From positions 1 to 54,146 of the forward strand of contig CAJUQD010000017.1 in the NCBI GenBank assembly GCA_910588105.1: 54,146 nucleotides of DNA. The letters are read 5' to 3'. This stretch comes from an uncultured Oscillospiraceae bacterium. Lineage in GTDB: Bacteria; Bacillota; Clostridia; Oscillospirales; Oscillospiraceae. Shown here in pieces: positions 22,802-32,000 of this stretch (positions within the stretch are counted from its first letter, which is position 1; each line of letters opens with the position of its first letter). The translations under genes were made by a program, and so were the position numbers. The notes below the pieces were generated by a model. The model did no database searches. It saw nothing but the letters and a program-made list of their open reading frames with translations, and had not been told where the DNA came from.

Positions 22802-23002
22802 ATCCTCGATATATTCAAGAATATCCCCAGGTTGGCACTTTAGAACTTTGCAGATTGCATCTAACGTACTGAACCGAACAGCTTTTACTTTTCCTGTTTT
22901 CAAGTAAGAGAGATTGACATTAGATATACCAACCTGGGCCGCCAAGTCATTAAGCCGCATTTTTCTGTCCGCCAGCACCCGGTCAAGCCGAATAATAATC
23001 AT
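22793..23002 (-). CDS. Small XRE-family regulator
   Basis: A 69-residue Cro-like protein (LADRKMRLNDLAAQVGISNV ... FSTLDAICKVLKCQPGDILE), essentially only the helix-turn-helix domain, of the YozG/YdaS-small type usually found beside DUF2975 membrane proteins. Its start overlaps the DUF2975 stop as ATGA, so both are made from one transcript. It probably represses the promoter at 23645-23673. Confidence 0.85.
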   Translation of the reverse strand: MIIIRLDRVLADRKMRLNDLAAQVGISNVNLSYLKTGKVKAVRFSTLDAICKVLKCQPGDILEYIEDED

Positions 23003-23625
23003 AGCGTATGATCCACCTCGTCCTGCAAATGCACCCCATAATGGATGATGTATGCAGCTACAATAAAAGCGATGCTGGGGATAAGCATATTAAACATAGT
23101 CTGCCCTGTAGAAATGGACATTCGGCCATTAGATACAAGGTTGATAAGCCAGCAAATCAACAGTTTGATAAATGGAACAAAAACAGCCACCGAAAATTGG
23201 AGTAACCCATAATAAAGCAAATAAGAGGAGTTTTGCTCTGTAAAAATTTCCCCTTTGTTTATATTGGCAAATACGCGGCTTAAAAACCAATAAGCAAAAA
23301 TCATGGGGACAATATTGATGGCATACATGAAAGAAAGACCTATCTGAATTGTTGGGTCAATCTGGTCATTATCATTCGTCCATACATGAATATCATCCTC
23401 CGTATGGACAATCATACTGCGAGAATGTGAATTGTGATTTTCCTCTGCGCAAATTGCCCGTTCAAAGGTTCCTGTTTTTGTATGCAGGAAAAAAGTTTGA
23501 CGCCCCATAAAACTGAGAACAGTACATAAGACATAGAAACAGATTGCAAAATAGCAAGCAAATTTCATTAACTGAGCGGCAGGTCTTGCAAACCGTTCAT
23601 TTGCGAGTTTCTGAATGAATTTCAT
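22999..23625 (-). CDS. DUF2975 membrane protein
   Basis: A 208-residue protein with four predicted spans: near residues 22-42 (FACYFAICFYVLCTVLSFMG), 98-118, 139-160 and 182-200, separated by a polar outer loop (residues ~45-95). This is the DUF2975 layout, a family of unknown function almost always paired with a small XRE regulator, as here. Strong consensus promoter upstream and a GAGGTGATAAACT ribosome site. The pair is common cargo in Firmicutes and is sometimes discussed as a toxin/immunity-like or envelope-stress unit; I cannot tell which. Confidence 0.8.
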   Translation of the reverse strand: MKFIQKLANERFARPAAQLMKFACYFAICFYVLCTVLSFMGRQTFFLHTKTGTFERAICAEENHNSHSRSMIVHTEDDIHVWTNDNDQIDPTIQIGLSFMYAINIVPMIFAYWFLSRVFANINKGEIFTEQNSSYLLYYGLLQFSVAVFVPFIKLLICWLINLVSNGRMSISTGQTMFNMLIPSIAFIVAAYIIHYGVHLQDEVDHTL

Positions 23626-23644
23626 AGTTTATCACCTCGGTCTT

Positions 23645-23673
23645 ATGATAGCAAAGAAATTCAAATTTGTCAA
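23645..23673 (-). promoter_or_regulatory. Promoter of the DUF2975-XRE operon
   Basis: On the minus strand: TTGACA (23668-23673), 17-base spacer, TATCAT (23645-23650), about 20 bp upstream of the start codon. Near-consensus. Confidence 0.8.
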
Positions 23674-23730
23674 TAATATTTTAATGTTTATCATTAAGCT
23701 ATTACTGATTTATTTTATTGAAAGGAGAAC

Positions 23731-24207
23731 TCACCATATTGCAAGACCTATGTTGATGATTTCCTTTCCCTGTCTCCGCGCATACTGCATCGTCTGATAG
23801 GCCCCGCCCTTATCTCGTTCAATGCAGCAGATCAACAAATCGGAACGGTCTACCATTTCGCGGTTCCTTGTCTGGATAGCCGACTTGAAATATCCGTCTG
23901 CGGCGGCTTGGCATACTTCGATCTCGTCATAGTAGCTCTCAAAAGAATCCTGATTGTTGACATACTCCGCCGTCAGATATGGGAGGACAAGAACAAGGGA
24001 GCTGTTGTCATCCCGCACAGTCCGTTTCAGGCGCAGGACGGTGGATGCCGCAAGCTGATCGAAGTCACCGTTTCGTCCAACGAGAAATTCTACATATTCT
24101 CTTTCGGCAAGCAGCTCTCGGATCAGCTTTTCCAGCCGGCGCTCGGCTCCCATAAAATCGTCAAGCTGCCTGTGGCCGAAAAAGCTCACTGTGTAAATCT
24201 CCATCAT
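23731..24207 (-). CDS. SLOG-family nucleotide-binding protein
   Basis: A 158-residue Rossmann-like protein of the YspA/YpsA-type SLOG family. It opens YTVSFFGHRQLDD, with the glycine-rich nucleotide loop, then EFLVGRNGDFDQLAA and a late conserved helix region (NREMVDRSDLLICCIERDKG, then GGAYQTMQYARRQGKEI). SLOG domains bind NAD- or ADP-ribose-like nucleotides and recur in anti-phage systems. It starts at the first of two tandem ATGs (24205-24207) after GGAGAG. A perfect hairpin in its leader (24231-24262) and a divergent XRE gene suggest regulated expression. Confidence 0.75.
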   Translation of the reverse strand: MMEIYTVSFFGHRQLDDFMGAERRLEKLIRELLAEREYVEFLVGRNGDFDQLAASTVLRLKRTVRDDNSSLVLVLPYLTAEYVNNQDSFESYYDEIEVCQAAADGYFKSAIQTRNREMVDRSDLLICCIERDKGGAYQTMQYARRQGKEIINIGLAIW

Positions 24208-24230
24208 GGTAAACTCTCCATATAAGCATA

Positions 24231-24262
24231 CAGGGGCATTTGCGGCAAAGCAAATGCCCCTG
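24231..24262. repeat. 13-bp perfect inverted repeat in the SLOG gene leader
   Basis: CAGGGGCATTTGC (24231-24243) and GCAAATGCCCCTG (24250-24262) around a 6-nt loop, 24 bp upstream of the SLOG start codon. It could be a terminator/attenuator or operator. The rest of 24263-24555 holds no gene that I can see, only GGTGTTT/AAACACC and TCCGT/ACGGA inverted repeats and a TATAAT box (24515-24520). Confidence 0.6.
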
Positions 24263-24555
24263 CTCTGTTTCCCGGCGCGTCTATCTCTTGAACTTCCTCT
24301 CATCGAGGCAACAGCGATCTGCTTTATGCGCCATCCCGTACAGGCAGGTAGTCATAAAGCTCTATCCAAAATCATTGTGTGTATAGCGGCCGGGGAAACA
24401 TTCTGCTTGTTCGGTGTTTACCGCAAGCGACAAACACCCTCTGATATTATATCTTTGCTTACTAACTAAGTCAACATCTTTCCGTTTCATACGGATAGTT
24501 TCTCTTGAAAACAGTATAATATCAGCAGTGCTTGTAGGAAAGGAGAGCGCGGCTG

Positions 24556-24831
24556 ATGAGCAAAGAAGTCTCTTTCAAGAACCATGACCGGTTTGTTCAG
24601 CTTGGAATTGCCATATCCACTTTGCGTAGGATGCGCGGCTTATCGCAGGAAAAGCTGGCGGAAAAGGCAGGGATCAGCCGTTCGCTGCTCAGTGCGATTG
24701 AAGCTCCCAATATTGCGAAAGCATTTTCGCTGGAAGTGTTCTATGACATAGCCGATGCGCTGGAGGTCGATCCGGCTGACCTTATTACCGCCTCGGTGTT
24801 TCCAGACCACATTATCAATAAGAAAAAGTAA
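24556..24831 (+). CDS. XRE-family regulator, divergent
   Basis: A 91-residue helix-turn-helix protein (LGIAISTLRRMRGLSQEKLA, then AGISRSLLSAIEAPN) with a short helical tail; the domain occupies residues 14-72. AGGAAAGGAGAG precedes the ATG, and a TATAAT box lies at 24515-24520 with no clear -35 hexamer at normal spacing. It is the only rightward gene in the ICE cargo and probably controls the divergent SLOG gene or itself. It is followed by a strong terminator at 24839-24873. Confidence 0.85.
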   Translation: MSKEVSFKNHDRFVQLGIAISTLRRMRGLSQEKLAEKAGISRSLLSAIEAPNIAKAFSLEVFYDIADALEVDPADLITASVFPDHIINKKK

Positions 24832-24838
24832 CAGGGAA

Positions 24839-24873
24839 AACGACGCCCCCAGTGGCAGGCCAGGGGCGTCGTT
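24839..24873. terminator. Bidirectional terminator between XRE and mobC
   Basis: AACGACGCCCC (24839-24849) and GGGGCGTCGTT (24863-24873) are perfect 11-bp arms. T-rich tails follow in both directions (TTGTGTTTCC rightward, TTTTCCC leftward). It would end both the XRE transcript and the long leftward transfer transcript after mobC, separating the cargo from the backbone. Confidence 0.75.
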
Positions 24874-24883
24874 GTGTTTCCTG

Positions 24884-25225
24884 TCAGGCAATCGCGGCCA
24901 GCTTTTGCAAAATCGCGTTGGCGCACTGCCAAAGCTCCTGCTGCTGGCGCAGCATATCCTCCATATCCTCGGCGTAGATACGGCTGGTGGAATTGACGCG
25001 GCGGGCGACCTGATTGAGATTATTGCTGGAGCGCCGCAGGAGGGAGATCATCTCCCGCAGCTCCGGCAGCTCCAGCTTTATCACATAGCCGTCAATCGCC
25101 ATCTTGCGGATATAGGCGCTGAGACTGACGATGCCGGACAGCTCCGCTTTCTGCTGCATCAGGTCGTATTCCTCCGGCGAAACACGAAACAGCACCGTCT
25201 TGTCCCTGCGATTTTTACCGCTCAT
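24884..25225 (-). CDS. MobC-like relaxosome protein of the ICE
   Basis: A 113-residue protein: an N-terminal ribbon-helix-helix (KTVLFRVSPEEYDLMQQKAE), then SLSAYIRKMAIDG and the MobC core SLLRRSSNNLNQVARRVNST, then a helical tail. It helps the relaxase open oriT. The start overlaps the DUF3849 gene by 11 bp, so it is the last gene of the helicase-led operon. The usual downstream partner, the relaxase, is displaced to 17890-19290. Confidence 0.85.
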   Translation of the reverse strand: MSGKNRRDKTVLFRVSPEEYDLMQQKAELSGIVSLSAYIRKMAIDGYVIKLELPELREMISLLRRSSNNLNQVARRVNSTSRIYAEDMEDMLRQQQELWQCANAILQKLAAIA

Positions 25226-26042
25226 GGCTCTTGTCCTTTCCAGCCTTTGCCGCCGGTTCCGGCAGGGGCTTTTGCAGCTTGCCCAGGATGGATTCCTTTT
25301 TCGGCTGCTCTTTCTCCCTGGCCTGTTCCTTGCGGAAGTGGCTCACGAACAGATCTGTCAGGCCGGAGTGCGCCCTGTCCACCACATAGTAAACGCTGTG
25401 GTCGTTCTCCCGCGAGCCGAAGCTGGCCTCCATGGGAACGGTCTGCGCCCACGCCCTGTTGTTGCGGGAAAACCGCTCATCCCAATCCTTGTGCTGGATG
25501 GTGGTAGCCAGCACAAACTGCACACGCTCCGGGCCGAACTTGCCCACTACCTCTTTGTAGATAGCGTCAGTATTCAGGCGGTTGTCGCTGTAATTGTCAT
25601 TTATGGCTTTTTCCAGCGCCTCTTTGCAGGCAACATTCGCCTTGTAGGATGCGCGGAACACATCCAGCTCATTGTTCTCTCTGGCGTGTGCGCCGGACTG
25701 GAGATAGACCGGCGTGTGCAGCAGCGCATCCCGCTCATCCCGAATCGCATCGTCGGCCCTGTTTTCGATGACATCCCGCACATTGTCCATGTGGTTTGTC
25801 TCAGTTTTCTCCCACGCCTTGTAAACATCGGCCAGCGGGGAGGGAGATTTCAACAGGGCCGCAGCCTGCTCCGCAGGCAGGTCCAATTCTTCCATCGCCA
25901 TCACGATGTCCTCCCGAACGGAGTATTCGTAGGCGTGGTCCAGCACCACCTCCGCGCCCTGGCTTTTCAGCCAGTCGCGGAAGGTGTTCTGCTCTGCCGC
26001 CATCTTCTCATAGAGGGCGGTGTTCAATTCCTCTCTGTTCAT
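25215..26042 (-). CDS. DUF3849-type ICE protein
   Basis: A 275-residue protein with the DUF3849 region at about residues 95-215 (DALLHTPVYLQSGAHARENN ... ACKEALEKAI ... VQFVLATTIQHKDWDERFSR). It is a family of unknown function common in Tn1549-like elements. The C-terminal tail, SILGKLQKPLPEP followed by lysine-rich residues and KSHER, closely matches the tails of the helicase and ArdC/YodL proteins. Its start overlaps the helicase stop by one base (TGATG), so translation is coupled. Confidence 0.8.
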   Translation of the reverse strand: MNREELNTALYEKMAAEQNTFRDWLKSQGAEVVLDHAYEYSVREDIVMAMEELDLPAEQAAALLKSPSPLADVYKAWEKTETNHMDNVRDVIENRADDAIRDERDALLHTPVYLQSGAHARENNELDVFRASYKANVACKEALEKAINDNYSDNRLNTDAIYKEVVGKFGPERVQFVLATTIQHKDWDERFSRNNRAWAQTVPMEASFGSRENDHSVYYVVDRAHSGLTDLFVSHFRKEQAREKEQPKKESILGKLQKPLPEPAAKAGKDKSHER

Positions 26043-29000
26043 CAGCGTACCTCTCTTTCCTTGGTTTTCTCATTCTTAGCGGGCGGCGGCAGCGGCGCTT
26101 TCAGCTTGGCGAGGATAGACTGACGGGGCTTTTTGGCGATAGCAGATTCCGGCTCGGCCAGCGCCTCCATCGGCGTCTTATCGTCGATGTTCAGTTCGGC
26201 GTTCAGCTCCGCCAGCCGCGCAGACTTCTCCCTGTACTCCTGCTCCTGCGGAAAGGGCTTGCCCAGCTCCGCCTTTGCGGTCTCTACCTGAGCGTAGAGG
26301 CTTTCCAAATGCTCCTGCGTGACCTGCTTGCGGTTTTCAATGCTGCTGAGAACATTGTCAATCCGGGCGAGGTTGCCGCGGGCGTCCTTGCCCAGCTCGA
26401 CGCGGTGGCTCATGGCCCCTTTCAGGGTGAGGAAATACTTTTTCCCGAAGTCCTCCAGCGTCAGGGACATCTCAAAGCCGCGATAACTGCCTACAGGCAC
26501 AGGGTCCAGACCCTTTACATCTTTGAAAGCGTCCAAAAGGGCAGCGCCGGCGTTTTCCTTATCCGTCAGTACATCGCCCCGCACCGTCATACCGGCAAAG
26601 CCGTCTGCCGGGTGGGGATGCTCCTGAACGGTTTGCATATCCTGTTCAAAGCCGGCGATGAAGGTCTTGTCCTGCTCGATCTGCTTGGGAAAGGTTTTCA
26701 GCAGCTTGTCCTCCAGCTTGTATTGCTGGCTCTGATGGCTGGAGCGCATGAGCTTCAGGCGGGAGACCTCCACATCCAAATCCATCTTCTCCTTGATGCG
26801 TTCGTCACCGGCGCACAGCGCCTTGATCTCCGCATAGGACAGCGCCGTTTCGTCCACATCCTCGCAGGAGCGGACGGGGGATTTTGAGGTCATGATCTGG
26901 GAGATAAACTTCTGCTTGTTTTCCAAAGTCTGCCAGAGGTAGGCGTCAAAGGTGGCCTCGGTCACATAACGATAGATATGCACCTCTGGGTTCATATTGC
27001 CCTGCCGGATAATACGCCCGCTGCGCTGTTCCAAATCTCCCGGCCTCCACGGGGCATCGAGATCGTGGAGGGCGATGAGCCGGTCCTGCACATTCATCCC
27101 CGCGCCCATCTTAAAGGTGCTGCCCATGAGGACGCGCACCTGTCCGCTGCGGACCTTGGCGAACAGCTCTTTCTTCTTGACCTCGGTATTGGCGTCATGG
27201 ATAAAGGCAATCTGCTCCGCAGGGATACCGCGGGCGATGAGCTTTTGACGAATGTCCTCATAGACCGTAAACTCCGGCTCGTCTGCCGGGGTTTCCTTAT
27301 CCACCGCCGCCAGCAGCGCGTGAAGTTCCGCGCCGTCTGATGTCTTATTGCCGCCCCTGTCGGCGGTCTTGCTCTTGGCCTTGGGGGTGGACAGGTCGCA
27401 GAACACAAGCTGGGTCAGCTTGTCGGCCTGCCCCTCCTGCCAAATCCGGGCGATGTTGTTCACGCACATATTGACTTTGCTGCTGGGATCATCGGGGAGG
27501 TCGGGGTTGATAACGCGCTGGTCGAGGCCCAGCTTTCGCCCATCCGAGGTAATCTTGAGCATATTGTCCACGGAGGCATCCACCAGACCGGCGTGTACCA
27601 CAGCGGCGCGCTTGGAAAGCTCCTGCACCATACCTTTTTGAATTTCCGTAGGCTGGGCAACCTCGTTGTGGTAGATGGGCGTCGGCGTGGGGAGGTTGAG
27701 CTGATCGGCGGTTTTGATGTCCGCCGCCTCTTTGAACAGGTTCATCAGCTCCGGCAGATTGTGGAACTTGGCAAAGCGCGTCCGCGCCCGGTAGCCGGTG
27801 CCCTCCGGGGCAAGCTCGATGGCGGTGGTGGTCTCTCCAAAGGTGGAGGCCCAGCAGTCGAAGTGAGTCAGGTTCTTGCGCTTTAGCATATCGTGCTGGA
27901 GATAGCGCATCATGGTATAAAGCTCGGTCATACTGTTCGACACAGGGGTGCCGGTGGCGAACACCACGCCCTTGCCGCCCGTCATTTCGTCGATATAGCG
28001 GCATTTCATCAGCATATCCGAGGATTTCTGGGCATCGGTGGTAGAAAGGCCGGCCACATTCCGCATTTTTGTGTAGAGGAACAAATTTTTGAACGAATGT
28101 GCCTCGTCCACATACAGCCGGTCTACACCGAGCTGCTCAAAGGTCACAACATCGTCCTTTCGTGTGCTGTCCTGGAGCTTTTCCAGTTTCGCCTCCAGAT
28201 TCTTCCGCGTTTTCTCCAACTGCTTGATGGTAAACCGCTCCGCGTTGGCGGCTTTCAATTCCTCAATGCCGTCTGTGATCTCGTTGATCTGCTCATAGAG
28301 AAGCCGCTCCTGCCGCTCCTTGGATACGGGAATTTTCTCAAACTGTGAGTGGCCGATAATGACGGCATCGTAGTCGCCGGTGGCAATCCTGGCGCAGAAC
28401 TTCTTGCGGTTGTGCGGCTCAAAATCCTTTTTCGTGGCGACAAGGATATTGGCGGATGGATAGAGCCGCAGGAACTCAGACGCCCACTGCTCCGTCAGGT
28501 GGTTGGGAACCGCAAACAGGCTCTTGCTGCACAGCCCCAGCCGCTTGCTCTCCATAGCGGCGGCGACCATTTCAAAGGTCTTGCCTGCCCCTACTTCGTG
28601 GGCAAGGAGGGTGTTGCCGCCATAAAGAATGTGAGCAACAGCATTGAGCTGATGCTCACGGAGCCGGATTTCCGGGTTCATGCCGGAGAATATGATGTGC
28701 TGCCCGTCATACTCGCGGGGGCGGGTGGAATTGAAAAGGTCGTTGTACTTCCGTACCAGCGCCTCGCGGCGGTCCGGGTCTTTCCACACCCACTCCTGAA
28801 AAGCGTCCTTGATGGCCTGCTGTTTCTGCTGGGCGAGGGTGGTCTCCTTACTGTTGAGGACGCGCTTTTCCTTGCCGTCAGCGTCCACCTTGGTGTCATA
28901 GATGCGGATGTCGCGGAGATTGAGCGTTTCCTCCAAAATCTTGTAGGCGTTGGCCCTCTCGGTGCCATAGGTCATGCTGGCGTTGATATTGCCATAACCC

Positions 29001-32000
29001 ACGGCGCTTTTGCCGGTGATGTTCCATTCTGCGGTGTACTCGGAGAAATTCACCCGAATATCCCGCCGCAGATAATAGGGCGGGTCAAAGGTCTCCTCCA
29101 TGAACTGCTGGATATACCCCTTGTCGATCCAGGTCGCGCCCAGGCGCACATCAATCTCCGAGGCGTCCAAATCCTTGGGCTGGGCCTTTTCCAGCGCCTC
29201 CACATTGGCGGTGTAATCTTCGGGGTGGAGCTGTGCCGAGCGTCTGGCCCATTCCAGCTTTTCCCGCACATTGCCGGAGAGGTACTCGTCGGCTGGCAGA
29301 TACTTTTCCTCCCTGCCGCCGCCGTAGCCATACATGGGGTTGAGAAAGATAACGCCTTTCAGCTCCCGATAGATTTCTTCCTCGGATAATCCGCAGAGCT
29401 GGCTCATATACGCCATATCCACCTTGCCCCGCTCCCCGATGGAGAGTGCCAGCGCCTCCACGGGGGTGTCAACGCTGGTTACAACCTCATGGGGCCGGAT
29501 GGTCCGCTTGGTGAACATATCCGCCTTGCGTTTCAGATTGCGTTCCTCGTCCAGCTCCTCCAAAGAGCAGAGCAGGAAATAGGAGCTGTCATCGGCAAAG
29601 GCCAGGGAATTGGCGCGGGAGTTGATAAGCCCATATTTTGCGGTGTAGCTGTCGTACAGCCGGTTCAGCTCGGCTTGGGTCGCCTGAATCGTAGCATCGG
29701 AGATAAAGCCGTCCATCTGCTGTCCAATGAGCTTCTGCACACAATCCCGCAGCTCGATCATGCCTTTAACGCGCTCGCTGGCGGTGGCGTTCAGGTCGGG
29801 CTTTACCATGACGCTGTTTTCGCGGTAGTACACCTCTCCATCCACAATGGTGTAGGAGTAGTTTTTTACATCAGGGTCGGCGGGAATCGTGTCGCGGATT
29901 TCCTCGTCCTCACCGAGATCAGGCAGCTCCGCCTCCCGATATTCGCCGGTGATGTGCTGCACCGCCTCATGGAGCTGTGCGGCGAGGTCCGCGCCCTCAA
30001 TGGGCGCAAGGGTAAAGTCCTGCTTGCCGTACTGCGTACTCTCCGAGGTAGGCGTACCCAGCATCATTTCCGGGTGGTCGATAAAATAGCTGTTGATGGC
30101 AAAGCCGTCCTCGTTCTGCCCCAAATGCACCCAATCCGGCTCAATCTCAATGGAGCGGTCACGCTTTTGGAGAAAGATAATGTCCGACACGACCTCCGTA
30201 CCGGCGTTGGCCTTAAAAGCGTTGTTCGGCAGACGGATCGCGCCCAGCAGCTCGGCCCGCTGCGCGATGTACTTTCGCACCTCCGGCGATTGCTTATCCA
30301 TGGTGTAGCGGCTGGTAACAAAGGCCACCACGCCGCCGGGACGCACCTGATCGAGAGACTTTGCGAAAAAGTAATCATGAATGGAAAAACCGAGCTTGTT
30401 ATAAGCCCGGTCATTGACGCTGTACTGTCCGAACGGCACATTCCCCACAGCCACATCATAGAAATCCCTGCGGTCAGTGGTCTCGAATCCGGCCACGGTG
30501 ATGTCGGCTTTGGGGTAAAGCTGCTTGGCAATTCTGCCGGTGATACTGTCCAGCTCCACGCCATAGAGCTTACTTCCCGCCATGTTGTCGGGAAGTAGGC
30601 CGAAGAAGTTACCAACACCCATAGACGGCTCTAAAATATTGCCGCCGGTAAAGCCCATATTGCCGAGGGCCTCATAGATGGCCTTGATAACGGTGGGGCT
30701 GGTGTAGTGGGCGTTGAGGGTGGACGATCTGGCGGCGGCGTATTCCTCCGGTGAAAGGGTTGCATACAATTCTTTGAACTCGTCCGACCAATTTTCACGC
30801 CCCTCCTCAAAGGCTTCTGCCAGACCGCCCCAACCCACATAGCGGGACAAGACCTCCTGCTCCTCCGGCGTGGCCTGTCTGCCGTCAAACTCCAGCTCTT
30901 TCAGCAGATTGATGGCGTCCATATTCATGCGGAACTTGGCTTTCTTGCCGCCCACGCCCAGGCTGTCATCGGTAATGCGGAAGTTTTCAGGCTTTACCTG
31001 CTGCGGTTCGTCGATATGCAGGGTCTCAATGACTACATCGTAGGGCAGGTGGTTTGGCTCGGCGGAATAGACCGCCACAGTCTCAGTGTGCGTAGTAACA
31101 GGCGGCTTGACCGTCGCTTCCTGCGGTGCGGCAGAAGGCGCCCCAGCACTTCCGGCGCGTTCCTCCGGCTCTGCCGCAAATGGAGCCTCCTTTTCCATGG
31201 AATTTTCCAAGAACTCCGCGCGGAGGACGGCGGCAACATCACGCCATTGGAAGAACAGCGCGGCCTTTTTGTTCTCGTCGCTGTCCAGAATGTTGATCTC
31301 AATGCCGGCAGCAGAAGTAAAATAATCCGCTGTTTCGCCGGTTTCAAGCTCCATCGTTTCCGCGCGGTCAGCAAGCATTTCAGACAAAAGCTGGGCAATC
31401 TGCGTGTTGCCGTCGCCCGCGCCGAGCCATGACGCAATCACATCTCTTTCTTCCGTAGAAAGCAGGCCGTCCTCGGCGGTCAGCACTTCCCACAGATCGC
31501 CGTCTGCGGCGTCATGGCCGGTGGACAGATAATCGGTGATCTGGCTGTTGCGCTCGTCGCGCCGGAGCAGGCGTTCAAAGGTCTCTTTGCTCTCTGAACG
31601 GAAAATGGGATATGCCAGTGTGGGGTCGCTGAGTTGGACGCCAAAATCCCGCACTTCCGCGATGACAAAGCGCGTATCGTCCAGATAAACGGTATCTCCC
31701 ACCTGATAGGCCGGTGCCAGCGGGTCGCGGTGTTCCTCCGCAGGGGTCGCGGGTTCCACATCCGGCCCCATAGCCGCAGGGGGAGCGATTGGTTCTTCCG
31801 CAGCCGCCTCCTGCGCGGCGATGCGCTCCACATCGGCCATGACCTGTTCCACAAAGGCGCTGGGCCTGCCGCTCTCCAAATCCTCGCGGATAGCAACGGG
31901 GTCGATGTCCTCAAAGTTGTCCAGCTCCTCCTCGGTATAGAAAGCGTCCTTTTGAATGAGCTGGGCGATCCGGCGCTGCACCTTTGCCCAGGGCAGCTCC

